Origin: CAZICM01 sp964537685
Lineage (GTDB): Bacteria > Myxococcota_A > Polyangia > Polyangiales > Polyangiaceae
Reading direction: 5' to 3'
DNA: 43,656 nt
NCBI GenBank assembly: GCA_964537685.1
Contig: CAZICM010000073.1
Coordinates: forward strand, 1-43,656
Positions 7,935-17,347 of the stretch are shown here, in pieces. The position numbers and the translations under genes are program-made. The number at the start of each line of letters is the position of its first letter. Positions within the stretch are counted from its first letter, which is position 1. The notes below the pieces were generated by a model. It was given only the letters and a program-made list of their open reading frames with translations, was not told where the DNA came from and made no database searches.

Positions 7935-9026
7935 ATGTCTGATTCTTTACAGAGCGAACTTGGCTTTGGCCCCTTCTTTTTGGCTCAAATGGCGCTCTAT
8001 CTCGATGCGCTGGGAGAGGAGGGGAAGACACTGGTTGCGGCCAGGGTGGCGGCAGATAGTCATGGTCTATACGAGTTGGTAGGGTGCCGGGCTTCCATTG
8101 GCGAGCTTACGGGCAAACTGCTGTCCAAGCTTTCGGGAATACAGCGTCCAGTCACCGGCGATTGGGTATTGATTGCGGACGCACCCAGCCCTGAACATGC
8201 CGTAATTCATCATGTATTCGATCGCAAGACCCTGATGATGAGACGGGCGGCGGGAAGCCAGTCGGCGGCTCAAGCCATTGCGGCGAATGTCGATATTTTT
8301 TGTATTGTGACCTCGGCCAACCGGGATTTAAATGTGCGGCGTATTGAGCGCTACTTAACCGTCGTTTACGATTCGGGAGCCATGCCTTTAATCGTTCTCA
8401 ACAAAGCCGATTTGGCCGATGACCTATCCCCCATGCTTGAATCCATTCGAGAAGTCGCCCCCGCGGTGGATATGATATCGGTAAGCGCGGCGACGGGAGC
8501 GGGCATGGAGGCTTTTCAAGCTTTTGTGCGCCCTGGGATTACGATTGGATTTGTGGGCTCGTCGGGTGTAGGCAAGTCCTCGATAATCAACAGGTTATTG
8601 CATCAAGACGCGCAAGTGGTGCACGAAATTCGGAAGGACGGCAAAGGGCGGCATACGACAACGAGGCGAGAGCTTTTCTTGCTCCCCGGTGGAGGCGTGC
8701 TCATTGATACGCCTGGCATGAGAGAGTTGGGTGTGGTGGACGACAGTGGGGGAGTGGATCTCACTTTTTCAGATATTGCCGAACTGGCGGCGGGCTGCCG
8801 TTTTGGGGATTGCCAGCACGAGGGCGAGCCTGGCTGCGCGGTTGTGGAAGCGGTTCGGCAAGGGAAGCTAAAGGGAGATCGATTGGAGGGTTATCATCGG
8901 ATTCAGCGGGAGATTGCTTCAGCGCAAGCCAGACAGAATCCGGTATTGGCCGCCAATACCAAGCGGCGGTGGAAGTCGATTCACAAGGAGATGCGCTCGT
9001 TTTCAAAGGGTGGGGAGAGAAAGTGA
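7935..9026 (+). CDS. rsgA: Ribosome small-subunit-dependent GTPase A
   Basis: A 363-aa circularly permuted GTPase that assists late maturation of the 30S subunit. The order is an N-terminal OB fold (about 40-110), then G4 NKAD (about residue 156), G1 GSSGVGKSS (about 206), G3 DTPG (about 258), and a C-terminal zinc knuckle CRFGDCQHEGEPGC with the expected Cys/His ligands. The permuted G4-G1-G3 order is diagnostic of RsgA/YjeQ/YloQ. The start at ATG 7935 (MSDSLQSELG) is chosen from the promoter position and family length; the frame is open further upstream but that part lies over the divergent gene. It ends 13 nt from a convergent gene. Confidence 0.93.
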   Translation: MSDSLQSELGFGPFFLAQMALYLDALGEEGKTLVAARVAADSHGLYELVGCRASIGELTGKLLSKLSGIQRPVTGDWVLIADAPSPEHAVIHHVFDRKTLMMRRAAGSQSAAQAIAANVDIFCIVTSANRDLNVRRIERYLTVVYDSGAMPLIVLNKADLADDLSPMLESIREVAPAVDMISVSAATGAGMEAFQAFVRPGITIGFVGSSGVGKSSIINRLLHQDAQVVHEIRKDGKGRHTTTRRELFLLPGGGVLIDTPGMRELGVVDDSGGVDLTFSDIAELAAGCRFGDCQHEGEPGCAVVEAVRQGKLKGDRLEGYHRIQREIASAQARQNPVLAANTKRRWKSIHKEMRSFSKGGERK

Positions 9027-9039
9027 TTTTTATCCCCCC

Positions 9040-10023
9040 TCACTCCCTGCAAGGTTCTTCAGGATCGGTCTCTGGTATTGGAATCTTCACAATATCCAAA
9101 GGCACCGCCTCCGAAAACGCTTGAATGGGATCGAGGGCGATCACCAGCAACTGCACCGGCCACGATCGCCCATTGCCCGCCTGGGATTCGAGCAGCGCCC
9201 GCCTAAGCTGGTATCGAATCTCCCCCAATGCCGCTCCAGCCAGCGGTGTTACGATTAAATCCTGAATGCTCGCTTGTTCATATAAACCCTCGGTCACATA
9301 CTCCCAAAAACCGCTCCAGCCCGCCGCGTAGATTAAGGCTTGCCACCAAGTCCCCTTTCGATTCCGAAGCAGTAAGTAGTATTCAGAACCCGCCAGCGGA
9401 TGTCCAATATAGTTGAATCCCCAGCGATCATCGTCAAAATGAGGCCCTTTCGCCGCATAGTGAAAGATATTGTGAGCCTTTGGATCTGAAAAACCAGAAA
9501 TTTGCCTGGGCAATGCCGCAAAAATAAGAATGCTGGTGGTTTGAATGGCAAAGAGTTCCAGCGTGACAAACCAGGGCGATCGATGAAGGCCACGCCATGG
9601 TTTCTTGGAGGATAGCGCGCAAGGAGGCGTGGAAAGTTCTTTTTGGGCGAAAGGGCAGATCTCCTCGATGGGCGCGGATGGCGATGGCTTTTCAGGCTCT
9701 ATCTCCCTATGAATGATCTCGATCTTCGGCAAGCGTTGCTCAGGCGAGGGGGTCTGCGATTGTAGATAGGGAGAAAGCTCGGGTATACGCAATCGAAATT
9801 GGGGCTCGGTCCCGGGAGGAACAGGTATTCTCCATATTTCTCCCCCACCGAGATCGACCTCCTCGGGCAGATACACGGGAGGCGTGGGTTCAGGCGGTGT
9901 TTTTACAGACTGAGCCTGTGCGGCCTCCAGCGCACAGAGCAGCACACCTATCCCACAGGATTGGGCGATGCCATGAACACCGCGCGTCCGAGAGATTCGA
10001 TGCCGCCTGCAAAACATCTCCAA
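9040..10023 (-). CDS. Envelope protein with a DUF3943-like domain
   Basis: A 327-aa protein with an N-terminal export signal (Arg-rich start, hydrophobic core, Ala-rich end near EAAQAQS), a long Pro-rich linker (about 40-140), and a C-terminal domain with aromatic and small residues, including WGFNYIGHPLAGSEYYL and WSGFWEYVTEGLYE. The H-P-L-G-S-x-Y pattern recalls DUF3943, a family of unknown function. Two starts are possible: TTG 10023 with AAAGG 7 nt upstream, or ATG 10017 with a poorer site; both keep the signal peptide. It is convergent with rsgA. No function is proposed. Confidence 0.65.
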   Translation of the reverse strand: MEMFCRRHRISRTRGVHGIAQSCGIGVLLCALEAAQAQSVKTPPEPTPPVYLPEEVDLGGGEIWRIPVPPGTEPQFRLRIPELSPYLQSQTPSPEQRLPKIEIIHREIEPEKPSPSAPIEEICPFAQKELSTPPCALSSKKPWRGLHRSPWFVTLELFAIQTTSILIFAALPRQISGFSDPKAHNIFHYAAKGPHFDDDRWGFNYIGHPLAGSEYYLLLRNRKGTWWQALIYAAGWSGFWEYVTEGLYEQASIQDLIVTPLAGAALGEIRYQLRRALLESQAGNGRSWPVQLLVIALDPIQAFSEAVPLDIVKIPIPETDPEEPCRE

Positions 10024-10069
10024 TCAAACGCCTTTCAACCTATGCAATGTTGAATTCACATACTCTATT

Positions 10070-10693
10070 TTAATGCAGGACGCAAGAAGCTTGAGAGGAA
10101 AAACGAGGGTCAATCGCGCGGTGGTCGAAGTACGTATAGCTTAACGAAAGGATATGGCGAATATGGGTTAGGTTGTCCGCGCTTTTTCCCGGAGCGAGAT
10201 GAAAACGAAGGGTGTGATCGAGGCGAAGCTCAAACTCTTTCAATGCCCCAAAACGATAACCGAGCAGGGACAGCTCGGGCCCTGCGAAGAAAGCGGGACG
10301 CAGCGTGTCCGTCATGATTCCAGCAGCTCCTCCCAAGCTCAGGGAATATACCGGTCCCAAATTGAAACGCAATCCCACAGGCAAGGCGGCCGCGAGATAC
10401 GATTGTTTTGAGCCTGTGGCATCCCCTTCCAATCCGGCGCGAAGATCGAGCCAGGGCTTGATGCCAAACTGAAAAAAAACGCCCGCGGCCACCCCAAATG
10501 TGTCTTTCTTGGGCTCAAACAAGCGAAGGTAGGCCGGAGCAATGTAAATCCCAGCATGAGGCCCCGCATGTATTCGGTTCCACGCATCGTCGCCCGGATA
10601 ATTCTGGGGAGAGGGCTGCGCAAAGGCGGGATAAGCCTCCAACAGCAGGCCCAGCGCTCGAAGCATTCCAAGCAAAACAAGGCATTTCTTCAC
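10070..10693 (-). CDS. Putative outer-membrane beta-barrel protein
   Basis: About 207 aa. A signal peptide (VKKCLVLLGMLRALGLLLEA, cleavage near AFAQ) is followed by alternating hydrophobic/polar strands with many Gly and aromatic residues, such as HAGIYIAPAYLRLF, GLRFNLGPVYSLSLGG and HILSLSYTYF. This pattern fits a small 8- to 10-strand barrel of the OmpA/OmpW size. I choose GTG 10693 so the signal peptide sits at the N-terminus; ATG inside the signal sequence is an alternative, and the frame stays open to 10795. No specific family is recognised. It follows the same strand as the DUF3943-like gene, 46 nt away. Confidence 0.6.
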   Translation of the reverse strand: MKKCLVLLGMLRALGLLLEAYPAFAQPSPQNYPGDDAWNRIHAGPHAGIYIAPAYLRLFEPKKDTFGVAAGVFFQFGIKPWLDLRAGLEGDATGSKQSYLAAALPVGLRFNLGPVYSLSLGGAAGIMTDTLRPAFFAGPELSLLGYRFGALKEFELRLDHTLRFHLAPGKSADNLTHIRHILSLSYTYFDHRAIDPRFSSQASCVLH

Positions 10694-10842
10694 AGCCCGA
10701 TCGCTGTACACAATACCACCGGCGCGCGCAAGCTTTTTTGTGGCAGTTTTTTTATTTTTGATGAAGAATCCCTGGCAGGGAACATCGTTGGGCATGTTCT
10801 GTCAAACCTATTCTTCCCCCAACAAAATACGAGGTTTTTACG

Positions 10843-12019
10843 ATGCACCCCCTTCCTCCCGGACCTTCCCGCATTGGCCCGATCGACTTCATTCGCTTTA
10901 TCCTTCAAAGTCCCGAGCCCTTCCTTCACCGCATGGCCCGGGACTATGGCCTTACCTTTCGAATCAACGCGCGTCCATCAGCCGGCGGCCCCTCTACGAT
11001 CACGGGCGATCCCGATATCATCAAGATCATCTACACCACCGATCCTGATCACTTCGAAGCCCGAGGCGTGGAGTTTACAACACCCATCTTTGGGCTTCAC
11101 GGCGTCACCGTCACCTCGGGCGCCAAGCATAAACGGGACCGGAGATTGCTCTCGGCGCCTTTTCATGCCGCATTGAAGACCTATGGAGATATCATTTCAG
11201 AGATTACCCGAGAAACCTTAGATCGGCTTCCTAAACACCGGCCATTTTCGCTCTTGGACACCACCCAATCCATCGCCCTTGATGTGATCATCCGCGCAGT
11301 GTTCGGGGTGGAAGGCTCCCAGCAAGCAGATCCGCGCCCGGAGGCGTGAGCAACCAGGTTCGGAAAATCGCCGGGATATCCTTAGCCTGCTCGTTCACGT
11401 CAAAGATGAGGATGGGAGCATGCTCGAAGAGGAAGAACTCTTGGATCAACTGAGAACCGTGCTCTTCGCGGGACATGAGACGACGGCCACGGCCATGGCT
11501 TGGGCGATCCGGTTGCTCGATCTCCACAAAGAGCCCATGGCTAAGTTTCATGAAGAGCTTTCGGCACTAGGCCCATCTCCCGATCCCAATGCATTTTCAA
11601 CGTTGCCTTATTTAGAAGCTATTTGTCAAGAAACATTGAGAATGTATCCCCCCGTTGTCGATGTGGGGAGAATTCTAAAAAAGAGCTTAGATATTGGCCC
11701 TTACACACTTCCCGCCGGCGAAGCCATTGTGGCGTCCCCTATTCTCGCGCACAACAATTCGGCCCTCTACCCCGAACCTCAGGCGTTCCGCCCCGAGCGC
11801 TTTTTAGAACGCAAATTTTCACCTTTTGAATTTATCCCCTTTGGAGGAGGGGCAAGACGATGTCTGGGCGCGGCATTTGCGATGTATGAGATGAAAGTCG
11901 TGCTGGGAACGGCATTTTCCAGCGGCGGATTTAGAAGCTTGAGTTCCGCACCTATTCAGAATATTAGGCGCGGTCTTACCATGGGACCCAAAGGGGGTAT
12001 ACCCATGACGCGAACCTAA
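10843..12019 (+). pseudogene. Cytochrome P450 disrupted by an internal frameshifting deletion
   Basis: Two frames together spell a P450. The first (10843 to a TGA ending at 11349) carries the N-terminal half and ends after DVIIRAVFGVEG. The second becomes recognisable at about 11321 (SKQIRARRRE, then DILSLLV) and continues with the I-helix FAGHETTATA, ExxR as ETLR, and haem loop FGGGARRCLG with the Cys ligand, ending at 12019. P450s normally have about 60-80 residues between GVEG and the ARRRE helix. Here they are nearly adjacent and out of frame, so roughly 200 nt, not divisible by three, are missing near 11317-11321. The missing part covers helices F-H, so no working enzyme is expected. GAGG 8 nt before ATG 10843 shows the start is intact. 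Assembly error is the alternative. Confidence 0.85.
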
Positions 12020-12078
12020 AGCCATCGTTTGTTCACCGGCGCCTGCCTTGACAAAATGCCCCAGCCTTCAAAGTCTAC

Positions 12079-12106
12079 TTGACGGCGCGGCCCGCACCGC
12101 TATCGT
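12079..12106 (+). promoter_or_regulatory. Candidate promoter for the PAS-STAS gene
   Basis: TTGACG (12079-12084) and TATCGT (12101-12106) are separated by 16 nt, giving an expected start about 20 nt upstream of the GTG codon at 12136. A second TTGACA occurs at 12048-12053 but has no good -10 at the right distance. Confidence 0.4.
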
Positions 12107-12135
12107 GTTCATTCGATCCGCCGAAGGATACCAAC

Positions 12136-13374
12136 GTGAACTCCCCGCCTTCAATTCATCCGCGAAACGCCTTCAAAGAAGCGCTGGACACACGCCTTCC
12201 CTTGCTTGTCCGCACCATAACCGCGGACCTGCGAGGCGATTCGAAAGATCTGGCGGCCTTGCCTGAAGCGGCCTTGGAGCGCGTGATTCAAAAACAGATT
12301 GAACATCTGTTCGCCGCAATAAATGAAACGGAAACACCTGCACGCATCGCCTCGCTCTCTCATTTATTTGAACGCGCGATTGCCTCGCATGTCCCTCCCG
12401 AGGCGTTGCTGGGTGCCCTTCAAACCGTACGCCGCCATCTGCTCGATGCCTCGCTTTCACTGCTCGCCGCACAGGTTCCCGGCACACTCGATGGCCTAAG
12501 AAAACTGATGAATCTTGTCGATGAGAGCGCGCTGGTGCTGCATCAGGCTTCTTGGGCCAGGGCGAGAAGCGTCGAAAAAGAAACGCATATTTTAAAATTG
12601 CTCGCGGAGCGCTCGGAATATGGAGTTGTTATCGCCGATATGCGGGGCCGCTTTGTTTATTCGAATCCGGCTTACAATGCCATGATGGGCTACGAATCCA
12701 TGGAAGGCGCTTTTATTTACGATCTGTACGGCCCCGAAACGAAGGCGAGGGCTTCGGAAATTGCGAGTTCTGTCATTGAGCGAGGCGGGTTTTCAGGCCG
12801 CATTCAATACATCCGAAAAGATGGAAGCACATTCTACGCGCATTTAACAGCGTATTTAGCGAGAGACGACCGGAACGTGCCTATCGCCCGCTGCGCCTTG
12901 GTCCGGGATTTAACAGCCGAAGACCAGGCTGAAGCCGAGAAGCTGGCCCTCAAAGAGCAGATCATCGCATCTCAAGAGGACATCATTCAAAAACTGTCCA
13001 CACCTCTATTGCCTGTGGGGCCGGGCGTTGTGCTGCTTCCGCTAATAGGCGCTGTGGACGCCAAGCGGGCCGCAAACATGATGACCGCCTTGCTGCAAGG
13101 AATTAGCGATCAAGGCGCTCGCGTCGCCATTGTCGATGTAACAGGCGTCGACAGCATGGCCGCCGATGTGGCTGAAGCGCTGGCGAGAATGGCGAGCGCG
13201 GTTCGGCTCTTGGGGGCGAACGTCATCTTGACGGGTATCCAGCCAACCGTGGCGAGAATGCTCACCGATTTGGGGATTAATTTTGGAGATATTTTAATGC
13301 TGGGCACCTTGGCCGCAGGCATGAACTACGCCTTATCTACAACAAGATTTCCAGCTCGTAGCCCTCGCCTTTAA
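12136..13374 (+). CDS. PAS-STAS sensor protein related to RsbR (stressosome) proteins
   Basis: A 412-aa protein in three parts: a helical N-terminal domain (about 1-140) as in RsbR-type sensors, a PAS domain (about 150-265; ADMRGRFVYSNPAYNAMMGY and a RDLTAEDQAEA exit), and a C-terminal STAS domain (about 285-395; VAIVDVTGVDSMAADVAEAL, GANVILTGIQP). GTG 12136 is preferred: AAGGA lies 7 nt upstream, and the open frame further 5' overlaps the promoter. In RsbR homologues two Thr/Ser about 34 residues apart in STAS are phosphorylated. Both positions are Ala here (VDAKRA and SMAAD). No RsbS/RsbT partner is adjacent. The 3' end overlaps the convergent lipoprotein gene by 38 nt. Confidence 0.8.
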   Translation: MNSPPSIHPRNAFKEALDTRLPLLVRTITADLRGDSKDLAALPEAALERVIQKQIEHLFAAINETETPARIASLSHLFERAIASHVPPEALLGALQTVRRHLLDASLSLLAAQVPGTLDGLRKLMNLVDESALVLHQASWARARSVEKETHILKLLAERSEYGVVIADMRGRFVYSNPAYNAMMGYESMEGAFIYDLYGPETKARASEIASSVIERGGFSGRIQYIRKDGSTFYAHLTAYLARDDRNVPIARCALVRDLTAEDQAEAEKLALKEQIIASQEDIIQKLSTPLLPVGPGVVLLPLIGAVDAKRAANMMTALLQGISDQGARVAIVDVTGVDSMAADVAEALARMASAVRLLGANVILTGIQPTVARMLTDLGINFGDILMLGTLAAGMNYALSTTRFPARSPRL

Positions 13375-13981
13375 TCAGCCTCACCTTCGAGGTTTTAAAA
13401 TTCGCCGTCGTATAGGTATAGACCCCATCCTTGGGGGGCGGCCTATCCCCAAACTTGGCGTCGCAGGCTTTTAATAAGTAATCGCGAAACGCATCGCTAT
13501 CGTGCTTGGCTTCAAAGTGAATACGCACCGAACGCAAGCCTTTTGCATTATAAGACAACTCCACATCCTTTACGCCGGGACGATCTTTTATTGCTACTTT
13601 CACCGTGTTTTTCTTTGGATCGCCTCCTCCGCCCTTTAGAATCTGCTCGACATCATCGCGACCCATCTCCGCCTGCAATTGCGAAAGCATGGCGGGCGCC
13701 CGGTTTTCGCGATCTGAACCTACAATCGCATTGAGATCGGGCATCCCCGGGGGAGGTTTTAAATCGGCAGCATCCTCGAGGGCAGGCTTGTCTTTGGTCG
13801 CCGGAACCTCGCCTTGCTTCAGGCTCTTTGAGGCATCGCTGGCAACTTCCTCAACAACTTCCTTTCCACTCGCGTCGATATTGGGCGTACCCACCCCGGG
13901 GTCAGGAGCGCCTCCCAGCAGCGAGCAGCTCATTGCAAATCCACCCAGCAACATCAGCAGAATAACTTGTGTCTTTTGCAT
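13337..13981 (-). CDS. Putative lipoprotein of unknown function
   Basis: A 214-aa protein with a lipoprotein signal: MQKTQVILLMLLGGFAMSC, the lipobox ending at Cys19. An acidic, Pro/Ser-rich linker (about 25-100) follows, then a C-terminal folded part (about 110-214) with GVKDVELSYNAKGLRSVRIH and a DAFRDYLLKACDAKFGD segment. I do not recognise the family. GAGGG lies about 7 nt before the ATG. It begins 12 nt after the aldo/keto reductase stop on the same strand, so the two probably share a transcript. Its last 38 nt are antisense to the end of the PAS-STAS gene. Confidence 0.7.
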   Translation of the reverse strand: MQKTQVILLMLLGGFAMSCSLLGGAPDPGVGTPNIDASGKEVVEEVASDASKSLKQGEVPATKDKPALEDAADLKPPPGMPDLNAIVGSDRENRAPAMLSQLQAEMGRDDVEQILKGGGGDPKKNTVKVAIKDRPGVKDVELSYNAKGLRSVRIHFEAKHDSDAFRDYLLKACDAKFGDRPPPKDGVYTYTTANFKTSKVRLIKGEGYELEILL

Positions 13982-13993
13982 ATCCTTGCCCTC

Positions 13994-14971
13994 TCACCAA
14001 TTCCACATCATCGGCGAATCGCCGAGTTTATCGCTCACTTTAAGGCCAATCGCAGCAATCGCCTCCACATCAGCCGTCTCTAAGCTAAGCTCTCCTGCGC
14101 GAGCATTCTCCCTAGCTTGCACCGCCGTGCGCGCCCCCGCGATTGCCACCACATCTGGATGCGCCACGAGCCATGCCAAAGCGAGTTGAGCCAGCGTTAC
14201 CCCGTATTTTGCCGCATAAGGCTTGAGCTCCTCCAGCGCCGACAGAGCCGCCTCGAAGACTTCGCCTTGAAATAGCTTATTATCTCGTCGATTATCGCCT
14301 TCTGGAAACACATGCCCCCGCCCAAAACGGCCCGTCAGAAGCCCCTGCGCCAGCGGCGAATACGCCATGACCAAAAGCCCCCGTTCCACACACAGAGGCA
14401 TCGCATCCTTCTCGGCCTGCCTAAAAAAGAGCGAATAAGGCGGCTGAAGACTATCCACTCCAATCGCCCCGCCTATCCCGCGCACCCCAAGCGCTTCTTC
14501 CAATTGCGCCCGGCTGAAATTCGATACCCCAATCGCCCGGATTTTCCCCTGCTGTTTAAGGCTCTCCAGCGCCCTTAGCGTCTCCTCCACGGGCACGAGC
14601 TCGCTGTCCCAACTTCCTGCGGGCCAATGAATCTGATACAAATCAATTCGATCGGTGCGCAGATTCTTGAGCGAGCGCTCGCAGGCTTCGATTACCTGCT
14701 GGGCCCGCAGATGATCCCAGGATACCTTGGTCGCGATCACCAGCTCATCGCGCTTGTCCGCCAGCGCCTGGGCCAAAATTCGCTCGCTATGACCATGGCC
14801 ATAATGCTCCGCCGTATCGAACGTGGTAATTCCGCTTTCAAACGCGGCCCGGTGCGCCGCAATGGACTCGGCATCATCAATACCCACCCAATATTCCTTG
14901 CCCGCCTGCCAGCCTCCAAACACGATCGTGCTGATTTCAATGCCTGAATGACCCAACAACTTCTTACGCAT
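13994..14971 (-). CDS. Aldo/keto reductase
   Basis: A 325-aa NADP-dependent oxidoreductase of the AKR superfamily ((beta/alpha)8 barrel). The catalytic tetrad is visible in order: Asp in FDTAEH, Tyr in HYGHGHSE, Lys in IATKVSW and His in YQIHWPAG. The cofactor segment includes IGVSNFSRAQLEE and the C-terminal VVAIAGARTAVQARENA. ATG 14971 (MRKKLLGHSG) matches the usual AKR start; the frame is open to 15082 but that extension looks non-coding. It is closest in style to the general-stress/YdbC-like AKRs, substrate unknown. It is upstream of the lipoprotein gene. Confidence 0.9.
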   Translation of the reverse strand: MRKKLLGHSGIEISTIVFGGWQAGKEYWVGIDDAESIAAHRAAFESGITTFDTAEHYGHGHSERILAQALADKRDELVIATKVSWDHLRAQQVIEACERSLKNLRTDRIDLYQIHWPAGSWDSELVPVEETLRALESLKQQGKIRAIGVSNFSRAQLEEALGVRGIGGAIGVDSLQPPYSLFFRQAEKDAMPLCVERGLLVMAYSPLAQGLLTGRFGRGHVFPEGDNRRDNKLFQGEVFEAALSALEELKPYAAKYGVTLAQLALAWLVAHPDVVAIAGARTAVQARENARAGELSLETADVEAIAAIGLKVSDKLGDSPMMWNW

Positions 14972-15516
14972 ACCTGACCTGGAGTGACCTGTTGCCACAA
15001 GCCCAACCGGAAGGCAACAAATCTTCGCGCCAAATGGACGCCATGGACGGTTGGCATGGTTTGGAATACAGCACCGCGTCATTCAGCACGGCTCGAAACG
15101 GTTCTCCACGGGCTCTTCTTCAAACAAAATTTTGAATAAAAATCAATGAGTTGAGGACTAGGAGTCTCAGGCGACAAAATAGACCGGCGCAGGCTCAAAG
15201 AGATGTTGACACCGAGACAAGATGTTCTGTTCAAGGATACAGAAGATGCAACTCTGTTGCAATACGTTTTTCATCGCTGTTCGATTCGACTCATTTCAGC
15301 GGCAGTTTTGAATCAAGCTCAGCGCCGCCAAAAAATCGCTTGAGCATCCGCGCCAAAAGCCTTATCTTCGCCCTTGTCTGCAGGTGACCCGGTTCGTGGC
15401 TCTCAGCTCAATGCTATAGAGCAAGACGTACGGACCGCGTTTCTATCCCAACGCAGCGCGTCAGTGTATGGCTTGCCTCAAGGCACTCGGTTTACAACGT
15501 TCGGAGGATTTTAATC
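14972..15516. other. Intergenic region upstream of the M4 protease
   Basis: About 545 nt between divergent genes. The short frames here have no Shine-Dalgarno or recognisable protein features. Apart from a candidate promoter for the protease (15393-15420), I see only weak inverted repeats, such as TCAAGC/GCTTGA around 15312-15350. Confidence 0.4.
15393..15420 (+). promoter_or_regulatory. Candidate extended -10 promoter for the M4 protease
   Basis: TGCTATAGA (-10 TATAGA at 15415-15420) is a good extended -10, preceded 16 nt upstream by a poor -35 (TTCGTG, 15393-15398). It would give a leader of about 90 nt before the ATG at 15517, which has GGAGG 9 nt upstream. Confidence 0.4.
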
Positions 15517-17310
15517 ATGCGCATTTTCCGTTTTGCTCCTCTTGCGTGTTCGCTCTTGTTGGCCGCTTGTGTAAATGCTCCCGCCGATCCCGAAAGCTCG
15601 GGCGATGAAGGCGGACGTTTTATTGCGAATGATGAACAGTCCTTGAAATTGGCTGAAGAGTTGTCCTTGCAGCATCTGCAGGCGCAGCCCGAAAGGCTTG
15701 TGGGGGTAACAGATTACCAAGTTCGAAGGGTCCGCATTGATGAGCTGGGCGAGGCTCATACGCGCCTTCGTCAGTTCCATCATGGAATCCCGGTTTTCGG
15801 TGCTGAAGCCATCGTTCACCTCAATAACGATGGTAGCTTCAAAGACCTGACGGACGACTTCGAGCACGACATTCAGATCGACCTGAACCCGGGCTTGACC
15901 CCCCGCGAAGCCATTGAAATGGCCGTGGAAAGCATCGGCGGCTGGCACCGTATTACGGGCGAGCCCAAGGTTGAGCTCAATATCCTTCCTCATCAGGAAA
16001 CCAAATACCTAACTTTCAAGGTCGAACTGGAAGGCGTCAACGAGGCGGATGAGGACAGCATGCCTATCGTGTTTGTGGACGCTCATCGCGGCCGCATTGT
16101 GCATGCGTTTGACAATATTCACACCGCGAAGAACCGCATGACCTACGATGGCAAGAAGAAGTCCACCTTGCCTGGCACGCTCGTGCTTCAGGAAGCGTCT
16201 GGTACCAGCGCGGACGCCGTGCTAAACCAGGCCCATAACAACGCCGGCCTCACCTACGACTACTACAAGAACAAGTATAACCGCGACAGCTACAATGCCG
16301 CCGGCGCAACGATCAAGTCCACCGTTCACCACAAGATCAACTACGTAAACGCCTTCTGGAACGGCACCCAGATGGTCTACGGCGACGGCGACGGCGTTCA
16401 ATCCGGCCCGCTCACCGTGCTCGATGTTGTAGCGCACGAGCTTTCCCACGCGGTCACCAGCAGCGAGTCGGCCCTGGTCTACTCCAACGAGTCCGGCGCG
16501 CTCAACGAAGCCTTCTCCGACATTCAGGGCGCCGCCGTTGAAGCCTACCGCGACAACGCGGTCAGCGGCAATACCTGGAAGATTGGCGAAGAATGCTGGA
16601 CCCCGGCCACGGCGGGCGATGCGCTCCGCTACATGAACGACCCGAAGCTTGCGGGCGACTTTGATTATTACCCCACCCGTTACACCGGCACTTCGGATAA
16701 CGGCGGCGTTCACTGGAACTCGGGCATTGCCAACCTCGCCTTCTACTTGATGAGCGCGGGCGGCACGCATCCCCGGGGCGCGACCAGCAATGTGGTGCCC
16801 GCACTCGACGGCAACGCGGTGACCAGCATCAACATGGCTGCTGCCATCTTCTACAAGGCCAATGCCGACCTGTTCACGGCGAGCACGACCTTTAGCGAGG
16901 CGCGCGGCCACACCGTCAACGCGGCGACCACCCTCTATGGCGCATCGGCGGCGGCGGCTGTCGGCGCGGCGTGGGACGCGGTGGGTGTTGCGGGGCCTCC
17001 GGCGTGGAGCACCTTGGCCACCGAGAGCAACCTCGCGGGCGGTACCGTGAACAAGAGCTACGCGGTTCCCGGAGGAGCCGCCAAGATGAAGTTCGAGATG
17101 TCGGGCGGCACGGGTGATGGGGACATGTACGTGAAGTTTGGCAGCGCCCCCACGGCCCAGAGCTACGATTGCCGTCCCTACGCGGCCGGCAACAACGAAA
17201 CCTGCACCTTCAATCCTTCGCAGACCAGCGGCACCTACTACGTGATGATCGCTCAGTATGCGAGCAGCGCCTACTCGGGCGTGACGCTGAAGGTGAGCTC
17301 GGCGCCGTGA
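15517..17310 (+). CDS. M4-family (thermolysin-like) secreted zinc metalloprotease, lipoprotein-type signal
   Basis: A 597-aa preproprotein. The signal ends in a lipobox (SLLLAAC, Cys near residue 20). An FTP/PepSY-type propeptide follows (about 60-200; RLRQFHHGIPVFGAEAIVHL). The catalytic domain has HELSH (about 307-311), the third ligand in NEAFSD (about 330-335), and GGVHWNSGIAN with the catalytic His near 399. A C-terminal PPC-type beta domain (about 490-597; GDMYVKFGS, SGTYYVMIAQY) closes it. Members degrade extracellular protein after self-cleavage of the propeptide. The lipobox would tether the precursor to the membrane until processing. The gene is monocistronic, followed by a strong terminator. 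Confidence 0.95.
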   Translation: MRIFRFAPLACSLLLAACVNAPADPESSGDEGGRFIANDEQSLKLAEELSLQHLQAQPERLVGVTDYQVRRVRIDELGEAHTRLRQFHHGIPVFGAEAIVHLNNDGSFKDLTDDFEHDIQIDLNPGLTPREAIEMAVESIGGWHRITGEPKVELNILPHQETKYLTFKVELEGVNEADEDSMPIVFVDAHRGRIVHAFDNIHTAKNRMTYDGKKKSTLPGTLVLQEASGTSADAVLNQAHNNAGLTYDYYKNKYNRDSYNAAGATIKSTVHHKINYVNAFWNGTQMVYGDGDGVQSGPLTVLDVVAHELSHAVTSSESALVYSNESGALNEAFSDIQGAAVEAYRDNAVSGNTWKIGEECWTPATAGDALRYMNDPKLAGDFDYYPTRYTGTSDNGGVHWNSGIANLAFYLMSAGGTHPRGATSNVVPALDGNAVTSINMAAAIFYKANADLFTASTTFSEARGHTVNAATTLYGASAAAAVGAAWDAVGVAGPPAWSTLATESNLAGGTVNKSYAVPGGAAKMKFEMSGGTGDGDMYVKFGSAPTAQSYDCRPYAAGNNETCTFNPSQTSGTYYVMIAQYASSAYSGVTLKVSSAP

Positions 17311-17347
17311 TTGCGCTGATCTAAACGTCCACAAGACTTCATGGGCC

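Noticed and set aside
13337..13374. Convergent overlap of the PAS-STAS and lipoprotein genes as a regulatory antisense device
   Set aside because: A 38-nt tail overlap is common in compact genomes and nothing else suggests regulation.
15151..15387. 78-codon plus-strand frame upstream of the M4 gene
   Set aside because: No Shine-Dalgarno, Arg/Ser-rich low-quality product, and it lies just upstream of the candidate promoter of the protease.
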